64,000 nt of DNA from Chloroflexota bacterium (GCA_022826725.1 JAJDUF010000022.1:1-64000); one strand, 5' to 3'. Positions 8,043 to 17,018 are shown, counted from the first letter of the stretch. Notes: a model not told the origin generated them from the letters alone. Translations and numbers: made by a program.

Positions 8043-9031
8043 GATCAATGGACCAGGACTACGACTACTACGGCGACTATGACGACCGGCAGGATCAGTC
8101 TGGCCCCTTGGGCCTGCCCTGGGTGGTCTGGATGGTCGCCGCCGGCGTGCTCTTGCTGCTCGTCATGCTCGTCAGCTGCCGCGATACGGCCAATCCCACC
8201 GGCGACATCGAAGGCCAAGTGCTGGGGATGCCCAGCACGACCGAGCAGCCGGTGGCCCTGGCGGGAGCGGCCGTGCTCATCGCCGGCAATCGCATCGAGT
8301 GCGGCACGCGCGCGGACAACTGCGTGGCCGAGACCGACGCTACCGGCACCTACCGCTTTGCCGACGTGCCCACCGGCAGCTACGGCCTGCTGTTTGTCTA
8401 CGAGGATCCGACGTTCGCACAAGGCAAGCCGCTCGATAACCAGGGACGCGAGGTCAATGTCTCCAAGGACGAGATCGAGACGGTCAGCGTCGTGCTGCTG
8501 CCGGAAGGGGTCACGCCACCGCCCATCCCGGCCGACGTTTCCAGGGACACCGCGCCGCCCGGTGGCTATATCGGCGGCGGTGGCGGCATCACGAACAACC
8601 CCTTCTTCTGGCTCTGGCTCATGGATCGGCCCTACGCTTTCGGTTATTCCCGTCCGCCGGTGATTGACGCCCCCCGCGGCGGCGGCCCGGTGACATCAAG
8701 AGCGGACCTCCCGTCAACCTCCGGCACCGGGCGGCAATACACCCGCTACGGGCCGTCCGGCGCCGCCGGCACCAAGTCCACGCCGAAAGCCATCTCCGCG
8801 AAAGGCGTCACCCGACCGGGCGCCGCGGCGGTCAGCACCGGCAGCCGGACCACCACCACTGCGCGCGGCGTGACTCGACCCGGCGCCGCCGCCATCAATA
8901 GCAGCACGCGCTCGTCGTGGAACAATCAGGTCTCGCAGACGGTCCGCCCGCCGCCGCGCGTCAGCAACTTTTCGGTCCGCAGCGCCAGCACGACCTCGCG
9001 TGGTGGTGGGGTACGCATTGGCGGGAAGTAG
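8039..9031 (+). CDS. Membrane-anchored protein with carboxypeptidase-regulatory-like domain
   Basis: 330 residues, starting at the ATG that overlaps the previous stop. It begins with an acidic Asp/Tyr-rich tail, then one transmembrane segment (about residues 22-42, LGLPWVVWMVAAGVLLLLVML) ending in a Ser-Cys. A carboxypeptidase-regulatory-like beta-sandwich follows, recognisable by TDATGTYRFADVPTGSYGLLF. The C-terminal 150 residues are low-complexity, rich in Gly, Pro, Ser, Thr and Arg, with GVTRPGAAA repeated twice, and probably disordered outside the membrane. The position is that of the small DUF4247-type membrane protein in related actinobacterial clusters, but sequence identity to that family is not claimed. 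Confidence 0.62.
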   Translation: MRSMDQDYDYYGDYDDRQDQSGPLGLPWVVWMVAAGVLLLLVMLVSCRDTANPTGDIEGQVLGMPSTTEQPVALAGAAVLIAGNRIECGTRADNCVAETDATGTYRFADVPTGSYGLLFVYEDPTFAQGKPLDNQGREVNVSKDEIETVSVVLLPEGVTPPPIPADVSRDTAPPGGYIGGGGGITNNPFFWLWLMDRPYAFGYSRPPVIDAPRGGGPVTSRADLPSTSGTGRQYTRYGPSGAAGTKSTPKAISAKGVTRPGAAAVSTGSRTTTTARGVTRPGAAAINSSTRSSWNNQVSQTVRPPPRVSNFSVRSASTTSRGGGVRIGGK

Positions 9032-9111
9032 CCGCGCTACCCCGCCACGCCCAAGTGCCGGGACCGGTCAGCGCGCTGGCCGAACGAGCGGGAGCGACAT
9101 GGAGGAGAGCC

Positions 9112-9966
9112 ATGACCGTGAATGAGTTGATCGAGAGCGTTGCCCCCTTGTGGCAGAGCGTGGTCTTCGTGATCGTGGCCCTGGTCTTTATGTATCTGCT
9201 CAAGCTCTGGCACGACTGGCGCACGCCCTTTGACGCCGACCACGAGCTTGATGATCGGCGCAACCTGGCCGTCGGGCTGCGCCGCGCCGGCCTGTATCTC
9301 GCCGTCGCCATCGGGATGAGCGGGGCGCTCACCGGCCCCTCCCTGGGATTCGTCAACGACTTGATCGAGTTTGCCATTGACGGCGTACTCGTGGTGGTAC
9401 TGCTCAACGTGGCCCGGCTCGTCAGCGACATGCTGATGGTGCGGAAGGTGGGCCACGACGACGCGGTGGCGCAGGGCAATGTCGCGGTGGGCCTAGTCGA
9501 GGCCGGAGCCTATATCGCAGCCGGCTTGATTCTCTACGGCTCCTTCACCGGCGAGGGCGGCGACCTCTGGAACCCCATCGTCTTCTTTGTCCTGGGCCAG
9601 GCCGTGCTGCTGATCCTCTATGAGCTGTACCAGTGGATTACCCCGTTCCACGTCACCGAGGAGATCGAGAAGGGCAACGCGGCCGCCGGGCTGGCCGTGG
9701 GCGGCATTCTGACGGCGCAGGGGGTAATCCTCAGCGCCAGCATTGCCGGCCCCTTTGTGAGCTGGACCGCCGATCTCGTCTCGTTTGCCATCAGCGCGCT
9801 CACCGGCATCATCCTGCTGTTGGCCTGCCGTAAGGTGATTGACTGGCTCTTCCTCCCCCGCACCACGCTCCAGATCGAGATCGAGCGCGACCGAAACGTG
9901 GCCGCGATTGCCCTCACCGAAGGGATGATTATTGCCGTTGCCATCATTATCAGCGCGGTGCTTTAG
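9112..9966 (+). CDS. DUF350 (YjfL-type) membrane protein, internally duplicated
   Basis: 284 residues from ATG 9112 behind GGAGGAGAG. About eight transmembrane segments in two similar halves: each half contains an Asn-rich turn followed by a Gly-rich helix (DRRNLAVGLRRAGLYLAVAIG; AQGNVAVGLVEAGAYIAAGLI; EKGNAAAGLAVGGILTAQGVI; DRNVAAIALTEGMIIAVAI). This N-x-A-x-G-L/I pattern is the DUF350 signature. Two tandem copies in one chain are longer than the usual ~135-residue single-domain form. DUF350/YjfL proteins are found with polyamine or glutathionylspermidine synthase-like genes and envelope-stress genes. A channel or membrane-sensor role is inferred only. Confidence 0.83.
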   Translation: MTVNELIESVAPLWQSVVFVIVALVFMYLLKLWHDWRTPFDADHELDDRRNLAVGLRRAGLYLAVAIGMSGALTGPSLGFVNDLIEFAIDGVLVVVLLNVARLVSDMLMVRKVGHDDAVAQGNVAVGLVEAGAYIAAGLILYGSFTGEGGDLWNPIVFFVLGQAVLLILYELYQWITPFHVTEEIEKGNAAAGLAVGGILTAQGVILSASIAGPFVSWTADLVSFAISALTGIILLLACRKVIDWLFLPRTTLQIEIERDRNVAAIALTEGMIIAVAIIISAVL

Positions 9967-9974
9967 GTTCCGTT

Positions 9975-10110
9975 GACACTCCCCGTCATGCCCGCGAAAG
10001 CGCGAGTCTCTACCCCCTCTCCACATGGTGGAGAGGGGGGCAGGGGGTGAGGCTCGCCATTCCCCCTCCCTGCAGGGAGGGGGCTAGGGGGTAGGTCCGC
10101 CGCTCCACAG
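9975..10110. repeat. Interspersed repeat cluster
   Basis: A palindrome cgtcatgcccgcgaaagcgcg (about 9984-10008) is followed by two gagagggggcaggggg / ggggctagggggtagg-type G-run elements. Similar clusters fill other gaps of the window. The repeat separates the DUF350 gene from the spermidine-synthase-like gene, but both are on the same strand. Confidence 0.7.
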
Positions 10111-10184
10111 GAAAAAAACCCTACCCTATATCAGGGAGACCACAGGGGGTGTATGGCGTGTCCAGCAGCGAGGCAGGCGCCGGC

Positions 10185-11900
10185 ATGACACAGACTCCGG
10201 CAGCGCCGCCCGGCGGCTGGTCCGCCCACCTCCCGACCATTCTGCTCGCCTCCTGCATGTTCTTCACCGGCGCCGCCGGGCTCGTCAGCGAGTATGTCCT
10301 CAGCACGGTCAGCACCTACATTCTCGGCAACTCCATCGAGCAGTTCAGCATAATCATCGCGCTGATGCTCCTGATGATGGGGGTGGCCGGCTACCTCCAG
10401 CGCTACCTGAGCGACCGGCAGCTGCTCGACAAGTTCATCCTCGTGGAGTGCGGCCTGGCCCTGCTCGCCGGGTTCGCGCCGCTCGCCATCTATGCGTCGT
10501 TCGGCTACCTACCCTCCCACTTCCGGCTGATCCAATACTTCTTCGTCATCTCCATTGGCCTACTGATCGGATTTGAGATTCCGCTGGTGCTGCGGATCAA
10601 TCAGCAGTACGTCAAAACCCTCGGCGCCAACCTGGCCACAACCTACGCCTTCGACTACGTGGGCGCATTTGTCGGCGCGTTGATCTGGACCTACGTGCTA
10701 CTTCGCACCTTTCCGATTACCGAGATCAGCTTCATCGTCGCCGGCGTGAACTTCGCCATTGCCGGCGTGACCTTCGCCTACTTCCTGTCCCGCCGCCTCA
10801 TCGCCGCGCGATGGCTGACCATCCTGGCGGTGCTCGTCACCATCGCCGCCCTGATTTACGGCTACACGCACAATCGGAGCTGGAGCCGCCTGCTCGAACA
10901 GCGCTTCTACCGCGATCCGGTCGTCTTTTCCGAGCTATCCCGGTATCAGCAGCTGGTCCTTACGCACAGCCGGCCGGCGAACGATTATCGGTTCTACATC
11001 AACGGCAATCTGCAATTCTCCAGCGTGGACGAGGCGATCTACCACGAGCACCTGGTCCACCCGGTCATGTCTCTGGTCCCGGATCGCCGCCGCGTGCTCG
11101 TGCTCGGCGGCGGTGACGGACTGGTGCTCCGCGAGCTACTGAAGTACCCGCAGGTCGAGACGGTGACGCTGGTGGACATAGACCCGGCGGTCATCCGCGT
11201 GGCGGCGACCCATCCGGTGTTCACCATGCTCAATGAGCACGCCTTTGCAGATGCGCGGGTGTTCACCCAAGCCTCGCCCGGCGTCCTGTCCAGCGGCGAA
11301 CGCGCCCAGTTGCACCAGACGCCACAGCAACAATACGCTCGCGGTACAGCGTCGGCGGAGCCGGTGGGTCGCGTCGAGGTCTTCACCATTGACGCCGACC
11401 GCTTCCTGGGCGAGGTCCGCGGCGTCTGGAACGCGGTGGTCATTGACCTGCCGGACCCTAGCTCCATCGAGTTGGCCAAGCTCTATAGCCGGGAGTTCTA
11501 CCGGAAGGTGCGCCGGGTGCTGGCACCGGGCGGCATGGTCGCGTTGCAAGCCACCTCGCCGTACCACGCGCAGGAGTCGTTCTTGGCCATCAACCGCACG
11601 CTCCAAGCCGCGGGCTTCCAAACGTTGCCCTACCACGACAACGTACCCAGCTTTGGCGATTGGGGGTGGATTCTGGCCTGGTATGATACCCCCGAAATGG
11701 AGATCAGAGAGAGGCTCGCAGGGCTGCGTGCTTTGCCGGTACCAACCCGCTACCTCACCCCGGAGGTCGTGCGGCAGGCGCTCGTCTTTGGTAAGGGACG
11801 GCTCGAAAGCGAGCATACGGACATCAGCACCCTCATGGCGCCGCGCGTGCTGGACTATTATCGCTACGAGAGTTGGCGTGGGGAGCGCCGCGTGCCATGA
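10185..11900 (+). CDS. Membrane-bound spermidine synthase-like polyamine aminopropyltransferase
   Basis: 571 residues from ATG 10185; a GTG at 10149 would add 12 residues. The N-terminal 230 residues hold about seven transmembrane helices (GLVSEYVLSTVSTYILGNS is the conserved first loop). The soluble C-terminal part is a class I methyltransferase-fold aminopropyltransferase. It has VLVLGGGDGLVLRELLKYP (glycine motif at about 308-312), the acidic VTLVDIDP and the substrate-binding VIDLPDPSS, where soluble SpeE enzymes usually have DSTDP. Towards the end is SFGDWGWILAW, typical of the membrane type. It probably transfers an aminopropyl group from decarboxylated S-adenosylmethionine, but the acceptor is unknown. 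Its stop overlaps the K+-channel start (ATGA). Confidence 0.86.
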   Translation: MTQTPAAPPGGWSAHLPTILLASCMFFTGAAGLVSEYVLSTVSTYILGNSIEQFSIIIALMLLMMGVAGYLQRYLSDRQLLDKFILVECGLALLAGFAPLAIYASFGYLPSHFRLIQYFFVISIGLLIGFEIPLVLRINQQYVKTLGANLATTYAFDYVGAFVGALIWTYVLLRTFPITEISFIVAGVNFAIAGVTFAYFLSRRLIAARWLTILAVLVTIAALIYGYTHNRSWSRLLEQRFYRDPVVFSELSRYQQLVLTHSRPANDYRFYINGNLQFSSVDEAIYHEHLVHPVMSLVPDRRRVLVLGGGDGLVLRELLKYPQVETVTLVDIDPAVIRVAATHPVFTMLNEHAFADARVFTQASPGVLSSGERAQLHQTPQQQYARGTASAEPVGRVEVFTIDADRFLGEVRGVWNAVVIDLPDPSSIELAKLYSREFYRKVRRVLAPGGMVALQATSPYHAQESFLAINRTLQAAGFQTLPYHDNVPSFGDWGWILAWYDTPEMEIRERLAGLRALPVPTRYLTPEVVRQALVFGKGRLESEHTDISTLMAPRVLDYYRYESWRGERRVP

Positions 11901-12994
11901 CCTTCCTCCTGCGCTTTCTGCATCTCCGGCGCTTCGTGAACGAGCACCGGCCCCTGACCGTGCTGCTGTACGGCGTTGCGCTCGCGCTGCTGATCTCGAT
12001 TGCGTTCGTGGTCGCCTTCAAGTATCTCGAAGACGTGTCCTGGGAGGAGGCCGTCTGGCAAGCGTGGCAAGCCAATACCACGGTGGGCTATGGCAGCCGT
12101 CCGGCGGAGTCGACTTGGGGCCGGGTGGCAACGATGGTGCTCGGTACGATTGGCATTGCCTTCGTCGGCGCAACGATTACGGCCGTCTTCGACTATCGTA
12201 CCGACCAGCGTCAGCAGAGGAGAATAGGCCTGATGAACAACCCTTATCGGGACGGCTACGTCGTGTTCAATTTTCCCGGTCTGGCGCGGTTCATGGCGCT
12301 GGTGCGGGAGCTACGCCATGTCGAGGAGGACGTTGGTATCTGCGTGGTGGACGGGCGACTGGAGGAGCTACCCGATAGCATCGCCGCCCTGCCGTCCATC
12401 CATTTTGTGCGCGGCTCCATTCTCGATAGAGACACCTATGAGCGCGCTGGTCTGAAAAACAACCGAGTGGTGATTGTTTTCCCGATTGATCTCTCGGTGC
12501 CCGATTCGGATGCCACAACCAAGACGGTGGTGGACTTGGTCGAGCGCTTTGTGCCGGCGGACACCCGCGTGATCTACGTGCTGGTTGACCCGGAGAACGA
12601 GTGGATGTTCGCGGATTCGCGCTCCACGTCCGTCCTGGAGACACTGGAGGTCCTGGCTGTCGTCCAGGAATGCCAGGACCCGTATAGCGCGCCCGCCATC
12701 CAGCGCCTCATGCACAACACCGAGGGCGCCCACCTCGATACCGTGCAACCCCGGCAGATCGTCGGCTGGACCTGGCGTGACCTGCAAATCCGCAGCGCCT
12801 TGACGGCGGAGCGGTTGCAGGTGCAGGTCAACCCGCTGTCCATTATCAAGAACGGCGCGCCCGACAACTGCCCGGCAGCACAGACGGTGATCGAGGCCGG
12901 CGATCTCCTGTGCGTGATTAACCAGCTGGGTAGCCTGGACTGGGAGCAGTTCGAGCAGGAGCTTGCCCGCGCGAGCGAGGATAACTCCTCCTAA
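11897..12994 (+). CDS. Potassium channel with TrkA-N (RCK) domain
   Basis: 365 residues, start ATG 11897 overlapping the previous stop by four bases. A transmembrane helix at about 20-42 precedes a pore loop with the canonical selectivity filter TTVGYG (residues 61-66) and a second helix (about 75-95). The cytoplasmic part carries a Rossmann-like RCK/TrkA-N fold, including IDRDTYERAG-like turns (here ILDRDTYERAGLKNNRVVIV), that usually binds nucleotides or ions and gates the channel. It is the last gene of the DUF2617-DUF350-polyamine set. Polyamines are known blockers of K+ channels, which makes the coupling suggestive, although no regulation is visible here. It converges with btuD (overlap of four bases). 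Confidence 0.88.
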   Translation: MTFLLRFLHLRRFVNEHRPLTVLLYGVALALLISIAFVVAFKYLEDVSWEEAVWQAWQANTTVGYGSRPAESTWGRVATMVLGTIGIAFVGATITAVFDYRTDQRQQRRIGLMNNPYRDGYVVFNFPGLARFMALVRELRHVEEDVGICVVDGRLEELPDSIAALPSIHFVRGSILDRDTYERAGLKNNRVVIVFPIDLSVPDSDATTKTVVDLVERFVPADTRVIYVLVDPENEWMFADSRSTSVLETLEVLAVVQECQDPYSAPAIQRLMHNTEGAHLDTVQPRQIVGWTWRDLQIRSALTAERLQVQVNPLSIIKNGAPDNCPAAQTVIEAGDLLCVINQLGSLDWEQFEQELARASEDNSS

Positions 12995-13926
12995 TCACCT
13001 GACGCCGACGGCTGCTCCCTCTCCCCGTGGGAGAGGGCCGGGGTGAGGGCTGTCCCCTCACCCAGCACACCTAGCACCGTGACCCGCAGCGTCCCCAGCC
13101 ACTTATCGCGCTCGACGACCGCACGCACGCCGAAGGCTCGCGCCAGGTTGTCCGGTGTCAGCACCGCAGCAACCGTGCCGGCCGCGAGCACTCTCCCCTC
13201 GTGCAGCAGCACCAGCCGGTCGCAGTAGCGCGCCGCCAGCGTCAGGTCGTGGATAGCACCTACCGCCGTCAGTCCCTGGTCCACGAGGTCACGGACCAGC
13301 CCCAATAGCTGGAGCTGATGATGTACATCCAGATTGGCGGTCGGCTCGTCCAGCAGCAGCAATCGCGGCTCCTGCGCCAGGGCACGCGCCACGACCACCC
13401 GCTGCCGTTCGCCGCCGGATAGTTCCGTGATGAGCCGCGTGGCGAACGGCTCGACCGCGGTGCGCTCCATCGCCGCGTGGGCCAGCGCCCGGTCCCGCTG
13501 CGTCTCGACCTCGAAGCGGCCCAGGTGGGGATTGCGCCCCATGAGCACAACTTCCAGGCAGGTGAACCCGAAGTCCAGCACCGTCGTCTGGGGCACCAGC
13601 GCCACTTGCTGGGCAATCCGTCGCGCCGACTGGTGGGCCAAGTCCTGGCGGTCGAGGTAGACCTTGCCAGCACTCGGTGCCACCAGCTTACTGAGCGTCC
13701 GTAGTAGGGTCGTCTTGCCGGCGCCGTTCGGCCCGATCAGCCCGACGAACTCCCCGGGCCTGGCCCGGAAGTCCACCGCCTCCACCAACGCTTGGCCCTC
13801 GATCTCGTAGGCAACTTGGTGCGCGGCGATCTCTGCGCCCCCCCCGGCACCGTTTGGAGCCGCCGACCCGTTGGTCAGTTCGGCGGGGGCGGCCGGGCGC
13901 GAGCGGAGCGGCGGCAGAATGGTCAT
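12991..13926 (-). CDS. btuD: ABC transporter ATP-binding protein, vitamin B12/siderophore importer type
   Basis: 311 residues. Walker A GLIGPNGAGKTTLLRTLS, Q-loop LVPQTT, signature LSGGERQRV and Walker B RLLLLDEPTANLD are all intact, followed by the H-loop (IHDLTLAARYCD). The start overlaps the permease stop (ATGA). About 35 N-terminal residues precede the ABC fold and look like an added linker. The last ~20 codons (GEGTALTPALSHGERE) are encoded by an interspersed repeat of the cccctctccc...gagagggccggggtgagg type, so the natural C-terminus has been replaced or extended by it. Third gene of the B12-riboswitch-controlled operon, which supports cobalamin rather than siderophore uptake. Confidence 0.85.
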   Translation of the reverse strand: MTILPPLRSRPAAPAELTNGSAAPNGAGGGAEIAAHQVAYEIEGQALVEAVDFRARPGEFVGLIGPNGAGKTTLLRTLSKLVAPSAGKVYLDRQDLAHQSARRIAQQVALVPQTTVLDFGFTCLEVVLMGRNPHLGRFEVETQRDRALAHAAMERTAVEPFATRLITELSGGERQRVVVARALAQEPRLLLLDEPTANLDVHHQLQLLGLVRDLVDQGLTAVGAIHDLTLAARYCDRLVLLHEGRVLAAGTVAAVLTPDNLARAFGVRAVVERDKWLGTLRVTVLGVLGEGTALTPALSHGEREQPSASGD

Positions 13927-15020
13927 AGCGTCGTACTCCGTCGCTTGTTGCGATACAGCAGGAACAGGAAGAAGGGTGCCCCTAGAAAGGCCGTGACCAG
14001 GCTCACGCGCAGCTCCTGGGGCCGGAACAGCATCCGCGACGCGAAATCGGCCCAGATCAGAAAAGTGGCGCCCCCCAGGATACTGGCCGGAAACAGCAGC
14101 CGATGGTCCGGTCCCACGATCAGGCGCAATACGTGGGGCACAATCAGCCCGACGAACCCGATGACGCCGCTCACGGCCACGCCGACGGCGGTCACGAGCG
14201 ACGACAGACCGAGCAGGATCAGGCGCGTGCGAACAACGTTGACGCCCAAGCTGCGGGCCGAGTCTTCACCGAGGAGCATGATATTGAGGTCGCGGGCAAA
14301 GACGCACAGCAGGCCGATCCCCACCAGGATGGGCGGCGCGATCAGTTGCACATGGGTCCAGCTGCGAGCCGCCAGGCTGCCGGTGAGCCAGAAGATGATC
14401 TCGCGCAGGGCGTTGGCATCGGCCAGCAGCGTGAGGATGGCCGAGATGATGGCCGAGACGAAGGCGCTGATCGCCGCCCCGGCCAGGATCATCGTCGCCA
14501 GTGGCGCAACGCCGCGCGTCACCGCGATGCCATAGACAAGCAGCGCGACGGCCAGTGCCCCGGCGAACGCCAGGCCGGGCAGCGCTAGATAGTGCAGCTG
14601 GTGGAGGCCGAGGTAGATGGCCAGCACTGCGCCGAGCGCCCCGCCGGTGGAGACGCCGATGATGCCGGGGTCGGCCAGGGGATTGCGGAACAGTCCTTGC
14701 ATCGCTGTCCCAGCGGCAGCCAGCGCCGCGCCGACCAGCCCGGCGACCACCACGCGGGGCAGCCGAATCTGGCCGATGATCTGTGTCTGAGCCTCTGTCG
14801 TCGGCACGCCGGTCTCGATGCCGCCGTGCCGCAGCAAGACGGAGGCCGAGACGTCGAGCGGCACGGCGACCGCCCCCAGCGCCGTGGTCACGACCAACGC
14901 CAACGCCAGCAGGGCGAGGAGCGCCCCCACCACCAGTGCCAGCCGCACCGGCAGGGGAATACGCACGTCGGTAGGCAATCGCCATACCGTTCTGGCCGCT
15001 GCCAGCGCCTGCGTTGCCAT
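13923..15020 (-). CDS. btuC: FecCD-family permease, vitamin B12 importer
   Basis: 365 residues with about ten transmembrane helices. Family signatures include RLPRVVVAGLVGAALAAAGT, MQGLFRNPLADPGIIGVSTG and GVIGFVGLIVPHVLRLIVGPDHR; the last contains the conserved segment that contacts the ATPase. The start at 15020 is an ATG; a repeat-filled gap of 261 bases separates it from btuF upstream, so transcription must pass through several hairpins. Substrate is inferred from the cobalamin riboswitch ahead of btuF; the same family also transports iron-siderophore and haem. Confidence 0.87.
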   Translation of the reverse strand: MATQALAAARTVWRLPTDVRIPLPVRLALVVGALLALLALALVVTTALGAVAVPLDVSASVLLRHGGIETGVPTTEAQTQIIGQIRLPRVVVAGLVGAALAAAGTAMQGLFRNPLADPGIIGVSTGGALGAVLAIYLGLHQLHYLALPGLAFAGALAVALLVYGIAVTRGVAPLATMILAGAAISAFVSAIISAILTLLADANALREIIFWLTGSLAARSWTHVQLIAPPILVGIGLLCVFARDLNIMLLGEDSARSLGVNVVRTRLILLGLSSLVTAVGVAVSGVIGFVGLIVPHVLRLIVGPDHRLLFPASILGGATFLIWADFASRMLFRPQELRVSLVTAFLGAPFFLFLLYRNKRRSTTL

Positions 15021-15281
15021 CGGTATCTACTCACTATTCCGTGTAGGGGCGCGATTCATCGCGTTCCATCGCTCGTCATTGCGGCGCAGGCCGCAATCCA
15101 GGCCCCCCGTCATTCCCGCGCAATCGGGAATCCATCCTGCTCATCCTTCCATCCCGAAAATCCTGATGCAGACAAATAACTCCCCTGTCAGCACCCCCTC
15201 CCTGGCCCTCCCTTGGAGCACGCTCCAAGGGAGGGAAACGCCCGTCCCCCTGCGTAGCGGGGGGACCATAGTTGGGCTAGA
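15021..15281. repeat. Repeat-filled gap inside the btu operon
   Basis: Holds two palindromes (cgtcattgcggcgcaggccgc at about 15074 and cgtcattcccgcgcaatcggg at about 15109), a tcccgaaaatcctgatgcag unit (about 15152) and a G/C-run repeat (about 15185-15270). A near copy of the aaaatcctgatgcagacaaa unit recurs at about 20876-20897. No gene is apparent. Confidence 0.7.
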
Positions 15282-16907
15282 TCACAGGTGTCGCACCAGG
15301 TCAGGGTGCAGCACCTGCGCCATATCGTAGACGGCCTCGGCGATGAATTGCGATACCGCCGTCATGTGCTTGGCCGGAATGACGTAGGTCTGCTTGTTCT
15401 TCACCGCGTTGACCGTGGCGAGCGCCGGATGGCCGACGAACTCCTCCCGCCATTGCGGTTGGTTGTCCGGGATGTACTCGTCCATGATGATGACGTCGGG
15501 ATTAAGCTCGACGACCTTCTCCAGCGAGATACTGCCGAACGGTCCAATCCCGGCCTCTGCCGCCACGTTGATCCCACCGGCCCGCTCGATGATGTCGTCC
15601 CCGGTGGAGCCGACGCCCGCCGTGGTGCCGAACGAGCTATAGAACAGCACCCGCGGCTTGCTCGTGGCTCGTGCCACGGCCGCCTCGACCTCCTGGAGGC
15701 GTGCTTCCATCTGCGCGACGAGCGCCTCGCCCCGCGTCTCCTCGCCTACCACCTCGGCGACAAACCGGATGTTTTCCTCGATCCGGTCCACCGAGTCGAA
15801 GAGCTGCATGGTAATCACGCGATACCCGAGGTCCTTGAGCAGCTTGACGTTGTCCGGATTCGTATAGGTCGCGGCAAACACGATGTCCGGCTGGAGCGCG
15901 GCAATCTGCTCCGGGTCCGTGCTGACCGTCGTCACCCCCTGCGCCTGCTCGGCGACGTTGGTCCAGATCGAGTTCGCGGCCAGGTACGTGACCGCGGCAA
16001 TACGGTCACGGTCCACCAGCGAGAGCAGAATCTCGTCGGTGCCCAGGGTCAGTGAAACGATCTGCTGGGGCCGCTCCCTGATGTAATGCGCTTGACCCGT
16101 CGCATCCACGACGGTCCGCGGAAACGTGCCGGCCTCCACCGTGGCCGGCGCCTGGGCGGGAAGGAGGGCGGCCTGATCGTCCAATGGTTGTGCGGCGTAG
16201 CCGGGGATAGCGCCGGCTTCACGCGCCAACTGGCTCCCCCAGTTGACGGTTACTTCGCCCTGCTGCGCCCAAGGCGTCGTGACTTTCCATAGCTGGAGGA
16301 CGGCCCGCTGGGTACGTAGGGCCACAACGTTACCGTAGTCCACCGCGCGGCTCGTCGGCAGGCCGAACGCCACCAAGGCACTGGGCTGGCCGGACCAATA
16401 CGCCGCGCTGAGGTCCGGGTTGTCCGCCAGGACGCTGAGGCGATTCTGGACGATCTCCCACGCGGTCAGGCCGACCTCTTCCGGCCAGGTATCTGGCTCA
16501 GGGACTTGCCGCGCTAGGAACAGAAACGTGTCGTAGCCCTCGTCCGAGAGCCGGTCCATGACGTTGACAAAGTCCACGCGCTTGGCCTGGGGGTTCCACT
16601 GCAACAGGAACTGCTCGGTGGCCTGCACCCAAAAGCCGTCTTGCCGGAAGCGGTTGGTAATGGGGTAGCCGAGTGCGTCCGGGCCGCCCCAACGTTGGTA
16701 TTCGTCCCAGAGCGGCACGTCGTCGCTGTTGGTGATGGCGAAGCCCAGCTGTGGATCAGGGACGCCGCTGGCCTGCGTATAGAAGCGACCGGCGGCAACC
16801 GGCCAGTCCGGCGCCGACTGTGCCAGCAGCGGCGTTGCCAGGGACGCCAGCACCAGCGCCCACAACGTCGAAATGATCGCTACGATGTGACGGAAGCGTT
16901 TGTTCAT
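15282..16907 (-). CDS. btuF: Vitamin B12 ABC transporter substrate-binding protein with extra N-terminal domain
   Basis: 541 residues from ATG 16907, which has GGAGAG upstream; the open frame to 17024 extends into repeat sequence. A signal peptide (about residues 1-30, ending LLAQ-SAP) targets it outside the membrane. Residues 35-260 form an extra domain with LWDEYQRWGGPDALGYPITN and a paired GQPSALVAFGLPTSRAVDYG block, reminiscent of LGFP-like cell-wall or exported repeats in Chloroflexota. Residues 265-541 are a helical-backbone periplasmic-binding fold (QQIVSLTLGTDEILLSLVD, YSSFGTTAGVGSTGDDIIERAGG, LNPDVIIMDEY). Typical BtuF proteins have only this second part (about 270 residues). Regulated by the upstream cobalamin riboswitch. 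Confidence 0.85.
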   Translation of the reverse strand: MNKRFRHIVAIISTLWALVLASLATPLLAQSAPDWPVAAGRFYTQASGVPDPQLGFAITNSDDVPLWDEYQRWGGPDALGYPITNRFRQDGFWVQATEQFLLQWNPQAKRVDFVNVMDRLSDEGYDTFLFLARQVPEPDTWPEEVGLTAWEIVQNRLSVLADNPDLSAAYWSGQPSALVAFGLPTSRAVDYGNVVALRTQRAVLQLWKVTTPWAQQGEVTVNWGSQLAREAGAIPGYAAQPLDDQAALLPAQAPATVEAGTFPRTVVDATGQAHYIRERPQQIVSLTLGTDEILLSLVDRDRIAAVTYLAANSIWTNVAEQAQGVTTVSTDPEQIAALQPDIVFAATYTNPDNVKLLKDLGYRVITMQLFDSVDRIEENIRFVAEVVGEETRGEALVAQMEARLQEVEAAVARATSKPRVLFYSSFGTTAGVGSTGDDIIERAGGINVAAEAGIGPFGSISLEKVVELNPDVIIMDEYIPDNQPQWREEFVGHPALATVNAVKNKQTYVIPAKHMTAVSQFIAEAVYDMAQVLHPDLVRHL

Positions 16908-17018
16908 TCGGTGTGCTCTCCTTGCCTGTTTCGTGATCGTTGATCCTCGTTCAACGAGTTTGTCTATACACAGGCCGTCCGCCGTGCCCGTCGCCTCACT
17001 CACCATCCCCTGCTCGTC

